Source: Bradysia coprophila (Eukaryota; Arthropoda; Insecta; Diptera; Sciaridae). Taken from it: a stretch of DNA of 64,000 nt. The position numbers were made by a program, and so were the translations under genes. The DNA is taken from positions 2,598,706 through 2,662,705 of the forward strand of contig NW_023503302.1 in assembly GCF_014529535.1 (NCBI RefSeq), in the 5' to 3' direction. Below the pieces are notes generated by a model. That model worked only from the letters and a program-made list of their open reading frames with translations, made no database searches and had not been told where the DNA came from. Below, in pieces: positions 35,721-46,963 of the stretch (position 1 is its first letter; each line of letters begins with the position of its first letter).

Positions 35721-38700
35721 CTATACTGGAGCGGGTGGTTGGGTCGTAGTATCCGCATTGGATGTACCACTGCTTTGACTAACATTCCGCGAATGACTAG
35801 CGCTCACCATTGACGTTTGAACCATTGGTGTTGGCGGACTTTTCGTTCCGTGAATTTGATTACCACTACCGGCCAATTGCATATGGTATCTGAGTTGATA
35901 AAAGGAACAAACGGAAAGAAAAATCATCAGAAAATCTGTTGAATTAGTGGCACCAACAACGAACTTACTTGTAAATATTTTCAGTGCTTTCGACCACACC
36001 TTGCGTTAAATTAAGACTTCGACCTTTGATGCCAGTTTCTTTCGGTGGAGACCACCAATTCACTACTTGTCCGAAAACTGGAACATGCCGAAGAATGCCA
36101 TCCGACCAAAGTTTTTCTTCAGATTCGCGTTGCAGATCTGCAGTCGCTGTTTCGATGCCCTATGGATATCGTTTGAAATTTCCAGTCAAAATTTGTTTTT
36201 CAACTTGTAATGTGTCTCTCAAAACCGTACCTTCTTCACAATTTCCGACATGGTATCCAGCACCTTAGAGTTTTCTTGTACCCGTTTTCCCACCGATATC
36301 ACAAGTTCTAACAGTTCTTCAACATCTGTGTCTTCAGTTACCATTCCGAATCTGAGGTGTGATGAGAATAGCAATTTGATTGTGATTTTCAAACCTCAAT
36401 TTTGATTTTCTTTTCTCTTTTCAATTACCTCACACAAATCAATCCATCAGCTTCACCCAACGAAAAGGCATTGTCCGTATTCCGTAACGTTTCCACCAAA
36501 TCCGTATTCAATTTATTTAGTTCAGTTTTAGCCTGATCGGTCAGCAGTGTTTCCCAGCCCTCTGGCACGAATCGAACACCACCCAATCCAGCCCAATCCG
36601 TCAGATGAACCAATCTCAACACTTCGTTCTTTTCGACTAATTTATTCAAAGTACCACGATGCTTAACCGTCGCTCGTAAAATTTCAATTTGAGCTTCCAA
36701 GCAACTGGCAACGTTCTCCAACATTTCGAGTGATGGTGCCGAATCGCCTAAGCCCAATTCTAACGGACAAAAACGAATACATGTTCCGTATATTTGATGA
36801 TCGACAATTTCCAGTTCAACATCCGAACAGTCCCGTTGCAAGTTTTGTCCCAGCCATGAATTAAGTTTATCGAAGTAAGAAATATTGGCCACTTTTTCGA
36901 TCGATTTGTTTATTATGTTCTGAGTTAGATCCTGGGATGCCGATGCATTAGTTGAATTTTGATCGACGCTATTTTCGTCTGTCGAATCCGACTGACTTCC
37001 ATCGAATTGAAATACTACTACGGCTATAGCTGTTTCGAACAACAACTGATAAATAAGAGGGAAAAAAGTTTAGTGGCGAGACCTCATGTGTGTTCTTTTA
37101 CGGTTAAAATTACCGGAAAATTTATTGGTTTCATCACTAGATCCGTTATGGTTGTCTTTGTTTCACCACCTGGTGCTTTACTCTGCAAATACAATTTTTA
37201 GCGAGTGTTCTCAATGAACAAGAAATTCAAAGAAAATTTACCAAAACTCGTATTCCCGGGCATCGAGACACAATGTCGTACATAATGCGGCATGAATCGA
37301 AAGCTTTGATTATTCTTGCCGATATAGTTTCTCGGCCGAGCGCCTGTAATGTGGTCCATAATGACAACGAAGATAATCGTCTGGAGAGAACCGGATCTGA
37401 TTCGAATACGGATAAAGCCACATTTTGAATTTGACGATGCAAAAGCTGTTCATTTCGTCATTAAGGAAAATGTAAGCGAATTTGCGATAGTGTTACTACA
37501 TTTCCATTTTCGTCTCGTATACGTACTGAGCACACTATGTATATATCGAAACTTCATGTAAATTGTCGTTCAGAAATTGTGAAATAGGGAAATGAGGGAA
37601 AACCTGAATGGAGGCTGTGTATGTATAGCAACGTGTATATCGCATGAGTTGTTTAGTGAATATCATCAACTGAAATTGTTTGTCTTATAATTCTCAATCT
37701 GTACACGGCCGGAATGGACACCTGCGGGTACATCGGGCATTTAGTCTATGAACACAAAATCTTACTCTAAAAGCGCAAAATTATGTGAGGTATGCGCCAA
37801 TATAGGAACCAAGAGGCGCAAACGGGCCTAACAGATTTCAACATATTACCAGTTCGGCCCTGAATCTTTTGCAATCCTGAAAATCAATTTTCACAAACCC
37901 GCGAAAATAGCATTTTTATAGTACACTTCTGCGATCATTTGAGCACTTCAGAGGAAGCAATCCCTGATCTGTCGTCCAAATCGGAAATCAAACGTTGGAA
38001 ATCACTCTATAATAGCAACGTGACACGATAGGCCGCGTACGAGCCCATATACCTAGTACTTGCGTAAATATAAATCATAAATCATCTGCACTGGGCATAC
38101 CTACTAACATAAAAACTCGTCTAATTGACTTGTATGCAAAGATCAACACCTATCATTGTACGACGAGTGCCTCTACGAAAGTCGAGTACTCTAAGGGTTC
38201 TAGGCCGTGACAGAGTGAATCGATTTTTAAAAATTTTTCCCTGATTGAATAACCGTTTCCGAACATATCTCGACTGTTTGTTCCCATCCTGGAGCTTAGT
38301 CATACAACTTTGATGATTTTACCGTTCAGGGAAAAGAAAGTCTCAAAATCGGTCTGTCGATTGCGATTTGGTATATCTGCGCACAGAGAAATGTGTTACG
38401 CACTTCGTACGGAGCTAAAAAGAGCAACAGGCGAATAGGCGGACGTACAGTTTTTTTTCACTGCTAATAATGCATCATCCAATCTAATCTACCATCTCAC
38501 CCAGCAGTTCTGAAGGTTAGGGTTAGGCCACAAATTAGGGCGTAAACTAGCTCCAACAATTTGTACGGTTCAAAATAAATGATATGCCATGCATTCGGCC
38601 ATGTGAATATGTGCTTACAAAATGTACAATAGTATTGTTATACAGGTTGATTGCACATTACATGTAAATTATCCGATAATGACATCGGACGACGTTTAGT

Positions 38701-40213
38701 ATACTCAACCATGCGTTGAATTCATCGTATTATTTTTGTGAATGGTGATGATGATGATTAGAAGTGCCGGTACGCAAACTGTTTAACACTTCATGAGCAC
38801 TCAGATGTGACGATAAAAATTGTTTCATAAAAAGGATACAGCCACTGGTAAATTCGGAATGCCTAACCAGCTGCCTAAATTCAGCGAAATAGAATCGGCT
38901 ATCGGTTTCACCTTTAAATCAAACGAAATGCAAATGAATCAAATTCAATTGGCGGACACGACAAAGAGCTTACTTCACCACTGCCCTGTGTGACGGCAAT
39001 AGCAGCCAAACTGTGTCCACGACAATGCAACCATATCGAATTAGCCCGACAAACATCCTGCAGTCTCATAATATTGTCCACGTAGCCACACATTGACGAA
39101 CCCGTGTCGGCAATCAAAAACAATGGGGTACGGTTCGCCACCAAATCGCTTGCAATTAACTTCTGCAATGCCGATATATCCATAGCTCCGATAGCGCCTA
39201 TTGACAATGATTGTTCGTTTAGAAATAGTTTTCCATTGAAGCGAAAGAAATTTCCGTCTCTTACCGAATGCTGTATTAGATGGTACCAGCCGAATGCAAT
39301 GGAGCGGCAAGCCTAATTGACGACACGCATATTGTAAACCGGCAAGCGAACTATTCTCAGATATATAAAGGCATGGGTTGGCTAACGCTGGAACGCCTCC
39401 CTCTAAATAGCCAGGACATCTTGTAACAATAGCAAGACTGTGAACATGTTGATTTGTTTACAATTAGTTCGATCGCCAATCGGATAATGTCATTTGTGCC
39501 ACTCACCGTACGGCTCTTAAAATACTTTCCGTACTATCTATATGATAAGACGCGTTAGCATCGATAAAACGGAACAAGTGAGCTAACCATCGATTTGTGT
39601 CGTTACAGATCTTTGACGTTATCTTCGATAATTTTCTATAATCCAAATGGCTCATATAAGCCACGATGCTATGTGATAACAATGCTAAATGTGACACTTC
39701 ATCCAATGGGGGCAAAATGAAAAATTCACTGTCATCGTCGGTTTGATCTGATTGAGCAATCAGTGTTTCTAAGAATGAGAATATTTCGGCCGGTGCCTTT
39801 CGTTCCTGATGCAGTAGACCCAATGTCGGCAATGCAATCGGATTCTCTGGTATTGATTTTATGTTTTCTAATCGTTGCATTGCTCTGCTTGTCTGCAATT
39901 CCAATTCGGCTAGGCCGGACCGCACCTTTGTCGGACAGAACAAGCAATTTGATTGTAGAATTCGTTTATGAATTATTAAAAAGAAAATCATTTGGAAACA
40001 GATAACATAGTTTCGCTATCGATAGATATGTGTATGTGTAATACGTTCCTCTCGGATGACACAATATCTGCGCGGAAATTGAGGATCATAATTCATTTTC
40101 TGAGCTAAATTCACCTTTGCTGCGGGTATCTCCATTTGTGACTCGGTTTCAGGCTTTTCGTCATTGTTCAGGCTTAACGCAATTTTCATTAATTGCTGCG
40201 GTGTTTCTGACAT
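35721..40213 (-). CDS. PDXDC1: PDXDC1-like pyridoxal-decarboxylase-domain protein
   Basis: Homologue of animal PDXDC1 (fly CG1486 type), a fold-type I PLP-decarboxylase relative of unclear activity. Minus-strand exons after the first: 39925-39507, 39419-39265, 39197-38974, 38911-38840, 37445-37242, 37182-37114, 37045-36429, 36351-36231, 36159-35969, 35889-35721; all junctions stay in phase, 746 codons. Exon 1 starts at the ATG 40213 (MSETPQQLMKIAL); its donor near 40,040-40,055 is uncertain. Family landmarks: NPCLYISENSSLAGLQ, FGAIGAMDISALQKLI, LIADTGSSMCGYVDNI, SIWLHCRGHSLAAIA, LGSWLGIPNLPVA, and the C-terminal VFGQVVNWWSPPKETG block with a Ser/Thr-rich tail. The position where active decarboxylases carry the HK lysine reads SISLNLGSW, without lysine. 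The intron between 38839 and 37446 is 1.4 kb; the others are short. Confidence 0.93.
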
Positions 40214-40536
40214 AATAAATTCACTTTCCGTGGAAAAACACTTAAACTCAAAAAACTGTAAACGAAAAACCTGTGTGGCAAAATAATTTTTTTTTAATGA
40301 CAACTCATAAATGTCAAATGTACATAATATAATGTCACTCTTATAAATAAAAATACAATTATACAATGTGTGGATGTGAGTGTATGTAATGTGCATTCAG
40401 TGCCATCTGTTAAAATCGTATTAAATTTTATGAAAAAAGTTTTGAGGCGGAAAACAATCAATTCAAATTGAAGCTGAAAAAGCGAAAATAATTGGACAAT
40501 TCTTTTTTTTATGCGGATGCAGACGTTTTTATTCCA

Positions 40537-40706
40537 CAGCATAGCACTACTCCCGGTTAGAAAATATTAGGAGGTCGGTATCAAAATAAGCTTCCGTGTT
40601 TTCTTACAACACATGTAAGTCTACACGCATACATGTATCAAAATCTGGAGGCTTTTTGCCGTCTAATATACGAGTGTTAATGCTAGTAGCTGTGCTATGC
40701 TCAAAG
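40537..40706. mobile_element. Probable MITE related to the one in APEH intron 4
   Basis: The ends AGCATAGCACTACT (left) and AGTAGCTGTGCTATGCT (right) are inverted relative to each other with a small gap. The interior word AAATCTGGAGGCTTT and the end GCTAGTAGC resemble the element at 48014-48212 (AAATTTGGAGGCTTT, GCTAGTAGC). Confidence 0.5.
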
Positions 40707-40943
40707 CTTTCCTTATACGAACTGTAAGCTGACATCACCTATGCATGCAATCATTTTTAATCTTTTTCCGTTTACAGTATCGCTTCTTTACACACAATCT
40801 TTTACTTCAGTAGCTTTAAAATTTTCAATTATAAAGACATCGACGTTGTCGTCATTACTAATGTAAGTAAGTAGCATAAAATTTAAGAAAACTCAAACAT
40901 GGCAATGCTATAACCTATAATCTTCGGTTAGTCAACGCACTTT

Positions 40944-41067
40944 AACCAGTTAATTTAACTGAGCTCGATGGGTGATATGTCAAAGTTTCTAGTCTCTTGA
41001 AACACTGTATAGTGTTAAAAGAGAGTGGAAATTTTGACATATCGAGCTCAGTTAAATTAACTGGTTT
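40944..41067. mobile_element. Foldback, about 36-42-bp arms
   Basis: The left arm reads AACCAGTTAATTTAACTGAG then CTCGAT and ATATGTCAAA. The right arm is the complement, except that the left carries a few extra bases after CTCGAT (GGGTG). The loop is about 45 bp with its own ACACTGTATAGTGT palindrome. Confidence 0.8.
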
Positions 41068-41139
41068 TGTCCCGTTTTTTTCGCACTTTTAACACTGTAT
41101 ACAGAGAACAAACGCATGAAATAGTATGTTACATACCAA

Positions 41140-41260
41140 GGATCAAAAAGGTGTGTTTTAGACCCAGGTGGTGAAAACGTCCAGGGATGGAGCGACGCGA
41201 AGCGGAGCGGAGACTAAGGACGTTTTCACCACCTGGGTCTAAAACACACCTTTTTGATCC
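41140..41260. mobile_element. Perfect foldback, 43-bp arms
   Basis: Arms 41140-41182 and 41218-41260 are exact complements; each contains GATCAAAAAGGTGTGTTTTA and CCAGGTGGTGAAAACGTCC or its complement. The 35-bp loop is GC-rich (GCGACGCGAAGCGGAGCGGAG). The flanks stay similar for another 10 bp with mismatches. Confidence 0.9.
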
Positions 41261-41361
41261 GTGGTTTGTATACTATTTTTCTTTCTGGAGTACCAAAGTC
41301 ACATTCCGAACAAAACATAACAACAAAACTGAACAACATACCGGTGCAAAAGCATTCCATA

Positions 41362-41520
41362 TTAATGCCGAAAGTAATCCGTATGAATGCCTAAAGAAGT
41401 CCGTTCCGTGTGCATGTATTCTCACAAATGTCGAAAAATAAGCAATCTGTAGGAATGCCGAAAGACATCCGAATGAATGCCGAAAGCAGTCCGTATGAAT
41501 GCTGAAAGCAATCCTTATGA
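41362..41520. repeat. 22-bp tandem repeat GAATGCCGAAAGCAGTCCGTAT
   Basis: About seven imperfect copies of GAATGCCGAAAGNANTCCGTAT, interrupted near 41,405-41,450 by diverged sequence. Copies at the right edge are the most regular. Confidence 0.8.
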
Positions 41521-41882
41521 ATGCATTGTCACAAAACACTAAAAACATTACATTCGCGTACATACAACAACTTGACACATTTGGGAAAGAATAAAGATCG
41601 AAACTGACATAAGCGGGAATGAAAATTGAGAGAAAATAGTAGGGGAGAATGTTGCTCTTTCGGTACTAAATTTGGTGAGTGAATGTGACGGTTTTGGTAC
41701 TACAGGAAGAAAACCCTTTTACGGTATTTGCGTTATTTCAAACGGCGAAACATTTTTACGGTTGCTAGAGAGCTGCTTTGATTTTACAAATCAGAGGGAT
41801 AATCTGTACATCTTTACTCATGAAGCAGCTGCTCTCAATGACAATAATGATTGTAATAATCTTTACATTTTTTATTCTCGTC

Positions 41883-41888
41883 TTTATT
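41883..41888 (-). terminator. Poly(A) signal of the oxygenase gene
   Basis: AATAAA on the minus strand about 70 bp after the stop codon at 41957. Confidence 0.5.
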
Positions 41889-41956
41889 AAAAGAATGATA
41901 ATTCCTTACAAGTCTATGTACAACTGTCACGGTCAAATTTCATATTTTCTAATTAT

Positions 41957-42964
41957 TTATAAAACTTCTTCCCGTAACTGTGGAAAAACTTTGGACACCT
42001 TGTCCAACAAATATTCACCATAAGTTCCCTTAAATTCGAACACATTAGTATTGTCCCATCGTAAAGCACTATCATCCACAATTTCATTTCCTTCAAGCAA
42101 TTCAATTGGCTTCACTTCCCCATGAAAATTTGGATCGAAGAAAAACGGAAATGAAAGTCTGTCCTGACTCTCCGCTGGACTTTTCACTCGATGAGGAGTA
42201 GACTTGTATAACCCAGCTGTCATTCTTTCTAACATATCACCGATATTACAAACAAATGTGCCAGCAACAGGCGGAGCTTCAATCCAACGCGATTTAGATT
42301 TCACTTGTAATCCACCAAGATTGTCTTGCTTTAAAATAGTTAGAATGCCATAATCGGTATGTTCACCCACGCCCCAACCATGAGTATTGTTGTTCCTGGC
42401 GGGATAGTTAAAAATACGAAACAAAGGCAACGGATTCTTAGTATACAGTTCAGCAAAATAGCTCTCATGCAAGTTAAGAGATAAGGCAACACCTGCCATA
42501 ATTATATGTCCTAAACGTATCATTGCGTCAATGTACTCCAAAACGGTTTCCTTGAACATGGCAATGTTATCGGGAAAAAGATTTGAACCATGCAATGGAG
42601 TTTTAAGTTGCACCAGCGGATGCATTTCATCCAATTCAGCTCCAAAATAAATTCCTTCTTTCATATCCGGTCGACCGGACGTCAGTTCTCCTCCCACTGG
42701 AAAATAGCCGCGCCATGCACGACCACCAAGATCCATTCGAATTTTACTTTTCACTTCAACCGATTGTGCAAAAAATTGACGACTAAGACTTTCCAGCCTG
42801 TTTTCTAATTGTTCACTGACGCCATGGTTAGTGACATAGAAAAATCCATATTCTCGACATGCCGAATTAATTTGCTTAGCGACATCACATTTTCGTGGGC
42901 TGTTACTAACAAGTTCACTAATATCAATTATTGGAATGTGGTTTTCTCCTCCAAAGCTATCCAT
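41957..42964 (-). CDS. 2-oxoglutarate/Fe(II)-dependent oxygenase (isopenicillin N synthase-like)
   Basis: Single-exon 335-aa protein of the isopenicillin N synthase/1-aminocyclopropane-carboxylate oxidase-like dioxygenase superfamily. The substrate is unknown; insect members are mostly uncharacterised. The N-terminal DIOX_N region (HIPIIDISELV, REYGFFYVTNHGV) is complete. The C-terminal jelly roll has the iron triad HTDYG (H202, D204) and TPHRV (H258), and the 2-oxoglutarate-binding RLS (R269, S271). Length and order match the family, with no sign of decay. No signal peptide or membrane segment, so probably cytosolic. It is intronless while its neighbours are intron-rich, which could mean an old retrocopy or acquisition; the superfamily is widespread, so transfer is not required. 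Confidence 0.92.
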   Translation of the reverse strand: MDSFGGENHIPIIDISELVSNSPRKCDVAKQINSACREYGFFYVTNHGVSEQLENRLESLSRQFFAQSVEVKSKIRMDLGGRAWRGYFPVGGELTSGRPDMKEGIYFGAELDEMHPLVQLKTPLHGSNLFPDNIAMFKETVLEYIDAMIRLGHIIMAGVALSLNLHESYFAELYTKNPLPLFRIFNYPARNNNTHGWGVGEHTDYGILTILKQDNLGGLQVKSKSRWIEAPPVAGTFVCNIGDMLERMTAGLYKSTPHRVKSPAESQDRLSFPFFFDPNFHGEVKPIELLEGNEIVDDSALRWDNTNVFEFKGTYGEYLLDKVSKVFPQLREEVL

Positions 42965-45900
42965 TGTTAGCGTTCAGAGAGCAAGTCTAAACTCTCGCTG
43001 TCGATTTATGAAACTGAATTAGTATCGTCTCAGACGGTTTGAACTGAAAATAGAACCGATAGTATTATCATTGTGATGATAAGAGCATGAATCTTTTTTT
43101 TCGAAGTTCACGTCCGTCTGTACAACTTAACTACGTAAATATTTGGAAAAGAGCTCGGTTCGTGTTTGAGTAAATCGACTCCAAATAGTTTATAAGATTT
43201 CATTGGACAGTCACATTGAAATCATTTACTTTCATGCTAGAGCTCTTGTTTTTCATTACCTTCGTACTCATGAGTCTGCTTGGAGAAAAGTAGAAAGTAT
43301 TTTCGAGCATCTACAACGGTAAATTTCTTATGTATGCTAGGCACACTGTGAACGTTTTGCAGACATTATTATTTGTTATCGACAATGACAACAAAAATAA
43401 GCGTCGAGCTTTGTCTATTATGGTCTTATACTATCAAAATGTTTGTCCAAGCTAATGAAGTAAGAAATTTTGTATTTGTTGAAAGTACGTGACATATTCG
43501 AGATCTGTACTCGTGACTTGTTTGACTGCAAAAAGTTGATTGGCGGTCGTTTTTCAGATAAAACTGATATATTCCACCCACCCACATTAAATAAGTCAAT
43601 GAGGCTAATATAATTGGATTAAAACGAGTCACCGTAAAAAGTGAATGTGAAAGTGACGTCTAGGTGGAAAATACGGGTTATAACCAAGATACTTAAAGAA
43701 AAAGTAGAGTTCCAAGTTCTTTGAATGTTAGCTAATTAAATTTCGCAATACTGAAGCTATCATTACCGTTAGAAATTCGTTCAAAAAGGAAACAAGAAAT
43801 GGAGAATCTTATCATTATTCCTGTTATTCAATTTTAAAGTGTAACGGAATATACAGCGACCTCCGTAATAAAAATTGTGAACGCTCGAAGATCGAAATAA
43901 GATGGCGAGAACGTAAGCATTAAGTAATGACGGGATTTGAATTTTGTCTCATCACTAATGTACATCGACAATCTGCTCCATCTCCAGTTGTCAAAATTGC
44001 ATTACTTTCATTTTTTTCATTGCGTCTGTATTCATATTCATACATTGTGACGATTGGGACTGAAGACACCATACATTATATAGACATTTCATTTGATAAG
44101 ACACAGTTGAACAACACACAAGTGTTGGATGTTTATCTGAACGATAAAAATATACTTAAGTCTGTCACCTTCTCGGCAATATTAACAAACAAAACGACAG
44201 AATTTTCTCAACTTTTTGTTTAAAATCTGATTATTTCGAGTAAAACTTTTAATTTTTGTTGAAGTGAATTTTCCCGATTTTCGGTGAGTACATGGCATGG
44301 GAAAGATGAATCTCCTTTTTGTTGGTTTATACAATTTTGTTTACATTGTTAAACACCGTGAGCAATGTATACTTTCCGGCTTATCACAATTTATGATTTG
44401 TGTTGTATGGTTTTGTGTGTGGCTATTTGTAATCCCCTATTATAATATATAAGGTGGCTTAGTCCATGCAATGCTTTTGTCTAACATCAATGATATGAGT
44501 TGGGAATATATAAATAAATCATTGTAGCGTTTATGCATCTTTGTATATAAATGTGTACCGTCTCAGCTGATTCAGTTGAATAAAATTTGTTTATATAAAA
44601 GTGTCGGCACCAATGTATATAGCTTCGCATATACAGTTCATAATACACAATCAAACAGTGTGAACTCTTAAATATTTTGATTAAAATTTTTGTTTTTAAT
44701 AGAGTTGCTTCGTAAGACTAAACCGGTCAATTATTAAATAAATTTTCATTTGACAAAAATAATATTGAAGGAGTGCTGTAGTCGCAGATTATAATCATGC
44801 TTTAGTGTTGCTTTTGCATTTTTAAGTTTGTGCATTTCTAAAATTGAAAAGCTAAGTATTTTGAATGAAAATGTATTGGGTAATACGATGCCGGGATTAT
44901 TTACCGGTTCATAATTATGTATTACAATTCATAGTAGCTCTTTTGAATTGTTTAATGCAAACTAGAGTTACGCAGGTCATGTAAAACAGAATTTTTTTAA
45001 GATGAAATAAATGAAATGAAATGAAATAGTACCGTCGTTTCGTTACAAGTATTATCTAACGTAAAACTAGTATTACGTTCCGAATATATGCCATCCATTT
45101 TCTAACTGAAATTTCACAAGGTACACATTAAGGTACTGTGTACTGAGCTTAAAGTCAATTTGTGTTGTCTCTATTTAAGCTTTTGATCAAAGTTAATAAT
45201 TTATCTGGCTGACGTCGGTTGAGAAAGCCTCTATGTACTACGATAACTGAAGAGCATTCAGTTGTATGCTAAAATGCTACATTTGGGACATGTTAAGTAA
45301 ATATGTTTTTGATGATTACGACGTCGAAATTATGTTTTTAACAAAGATATAACAAAACTGTTTGTGGTAAGATAATCTATACTCTGAGGAAAACGGGCAG
45401 TTTACAGAAATTAGTCGATACTTCACTCACCACCATCAGTAACACTTTTTTTTGAAAATACTTTGTTGTAAAGACGCTACGTTCTATGGTGGCGAATTTG
45501 TTTGTTTTAAGATTGTGACAGCAATAGAAAAGGTCAAATTGATTAATTCTCTAAATACTTTGAATAAATGTTGAGCAATAGCTTTTGTTTATCTAGCGCT
45601 GAAATATCGCGACTTCGTCGCTCATTTCCGGCCCACTATAAACAAAACGTTGTTTATAACTTATGCTAAAGGACCTTTTTAGTGAATGAGAGGTTTCCAG
45701 CACGAGCCGAAGGCGAAGGTGTTTGAATAGATTAAGATACATTATTCCAAAGAAATTTAAATAAAAATTTTTAGTTTTCCTTTATATGATCGTATTACTT
45801 CTTTAGCGAAATTTTCCAAGATGGCGTCTGTCAGATATTTCGTTGGTTTTCTAAAACAATTGTGCTAACAAAATGCTACAACTTATCCTTGAGAACCAAC

Positions 45901-46963
45901 TATCTATCTGCCCTGTATACGTCAGAATAATGTTGTCTTACATTTTGAGAGGTGTAGGGAAATTGTACCAAAACCGACCCTCTAGCAACAAAAAAAAATC
46001 AAGAAAATAGTGGGAAGTGTGTAGAAATGAATGGGCAACAAACCTAACGAACAAAATTTTTCTTTAGAAATTAAGTTGGCAAAGTTGTTTAACTTTAAAG
46101 TTTGAATTTTAGCGTCTTTTTAGGTAAAATTCTGGAAAACTGTGAAAAACTCATGAGAAAAGGAAAATTTGTGATTTTTTTTCCTAAAATGAAGTTCGGT
46201 CCTTTACCTTTCATTTGAGTACCATATCGATATATTTTGGTCGGATTTTCTATCTTCGATAATTTATACAAAAAGACTCTGCAAATGACCTTCAAAGGGC
46301 GGCCAGGGCGCGGGGAGTGAGAGAAATTTTTGGCTCACCTTCCAGGATCTTTAATTTTTCGACCCTTAACAATATTCAATCATCAAAACGCGAATTCACA
46401 AGTTGTAAACGTTTTGGCCGTTAACTTCCTAACTATACCGGCTTTCGGTATAGGATTAGGATTAGGAACGAAGTCAAGGTAGACACCAATTAGGGGCAGG
46501 ATTTTTTTTTGAACGGTAATGCGTAAATGGTTTTTTTTAATATATTTACGAACTAGTGCGTAAAAATGACGTTTGTAAAAATGAGTATACTGCCTTTGCT
46601 CATAAAACCTTGTTCATAACCTGTACCTAGGGCCTAAATGAAACGAGTATGCTACCAATAGAGAACGTCAGATTTTTCTCAAAGTAACATTAACGCTAAA
46701 TGCATGAATTTGGACTGTCATCTGAAAAATTAATTATTTTTTGACTCGACGGATTCTGATCAAACATAATGGTGCGATAAGACTTTGATTTTTTTTTTTT
46801 TAATGTCGACCACCTTGTGTTTTCAAAGTCTTATCACTGACTTCTCTATTACCTGTAAAATGTATGGCAAGACCTCAATTTCGATTTAGATACAAGAGTA
46901 GTTGTAGTCTGCATCAGACGCACAATTTATTTTTTTAAATCTTTCAGTTTTTGAGGGTTAATT
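42965..46963. other. Intergenic region, no gene supported
   Basis: AT-rich, 4 kb between the oxygenase start and APEH. A 98-codon plus frame at 43927-44223 lacks splice context and motifs. An ATGAA-type short tandem lies near 45,003-45,026. Around 45,600-45,720 the sequence resembles the hairpin region at 28,920-29,030 (TATCGCGAC, CTTATGNTNAAAGG, GAATGAGAGGTT). The GC-rich run GGGCGGCCAGGGCGCGGGG lies at about 46,297-46,315. Confidence 0.45.

Larger units (their letters stand above)
40214..41882. other. Intergenic region rich in foldbacks
   Basis: Between the PDXDC1 start and the oxygenase 3' end. It contains the elements listed at 40537-40706, 40944-41067, 41140-41260 and 41362-41520. No gene seen. 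Confidence 0.55.

Noticed and set aside
43927-44223. 98-codon plus-strand open frame
   Set aside because: No splice context, no motif and no family likeness; the length is unremarkable here.
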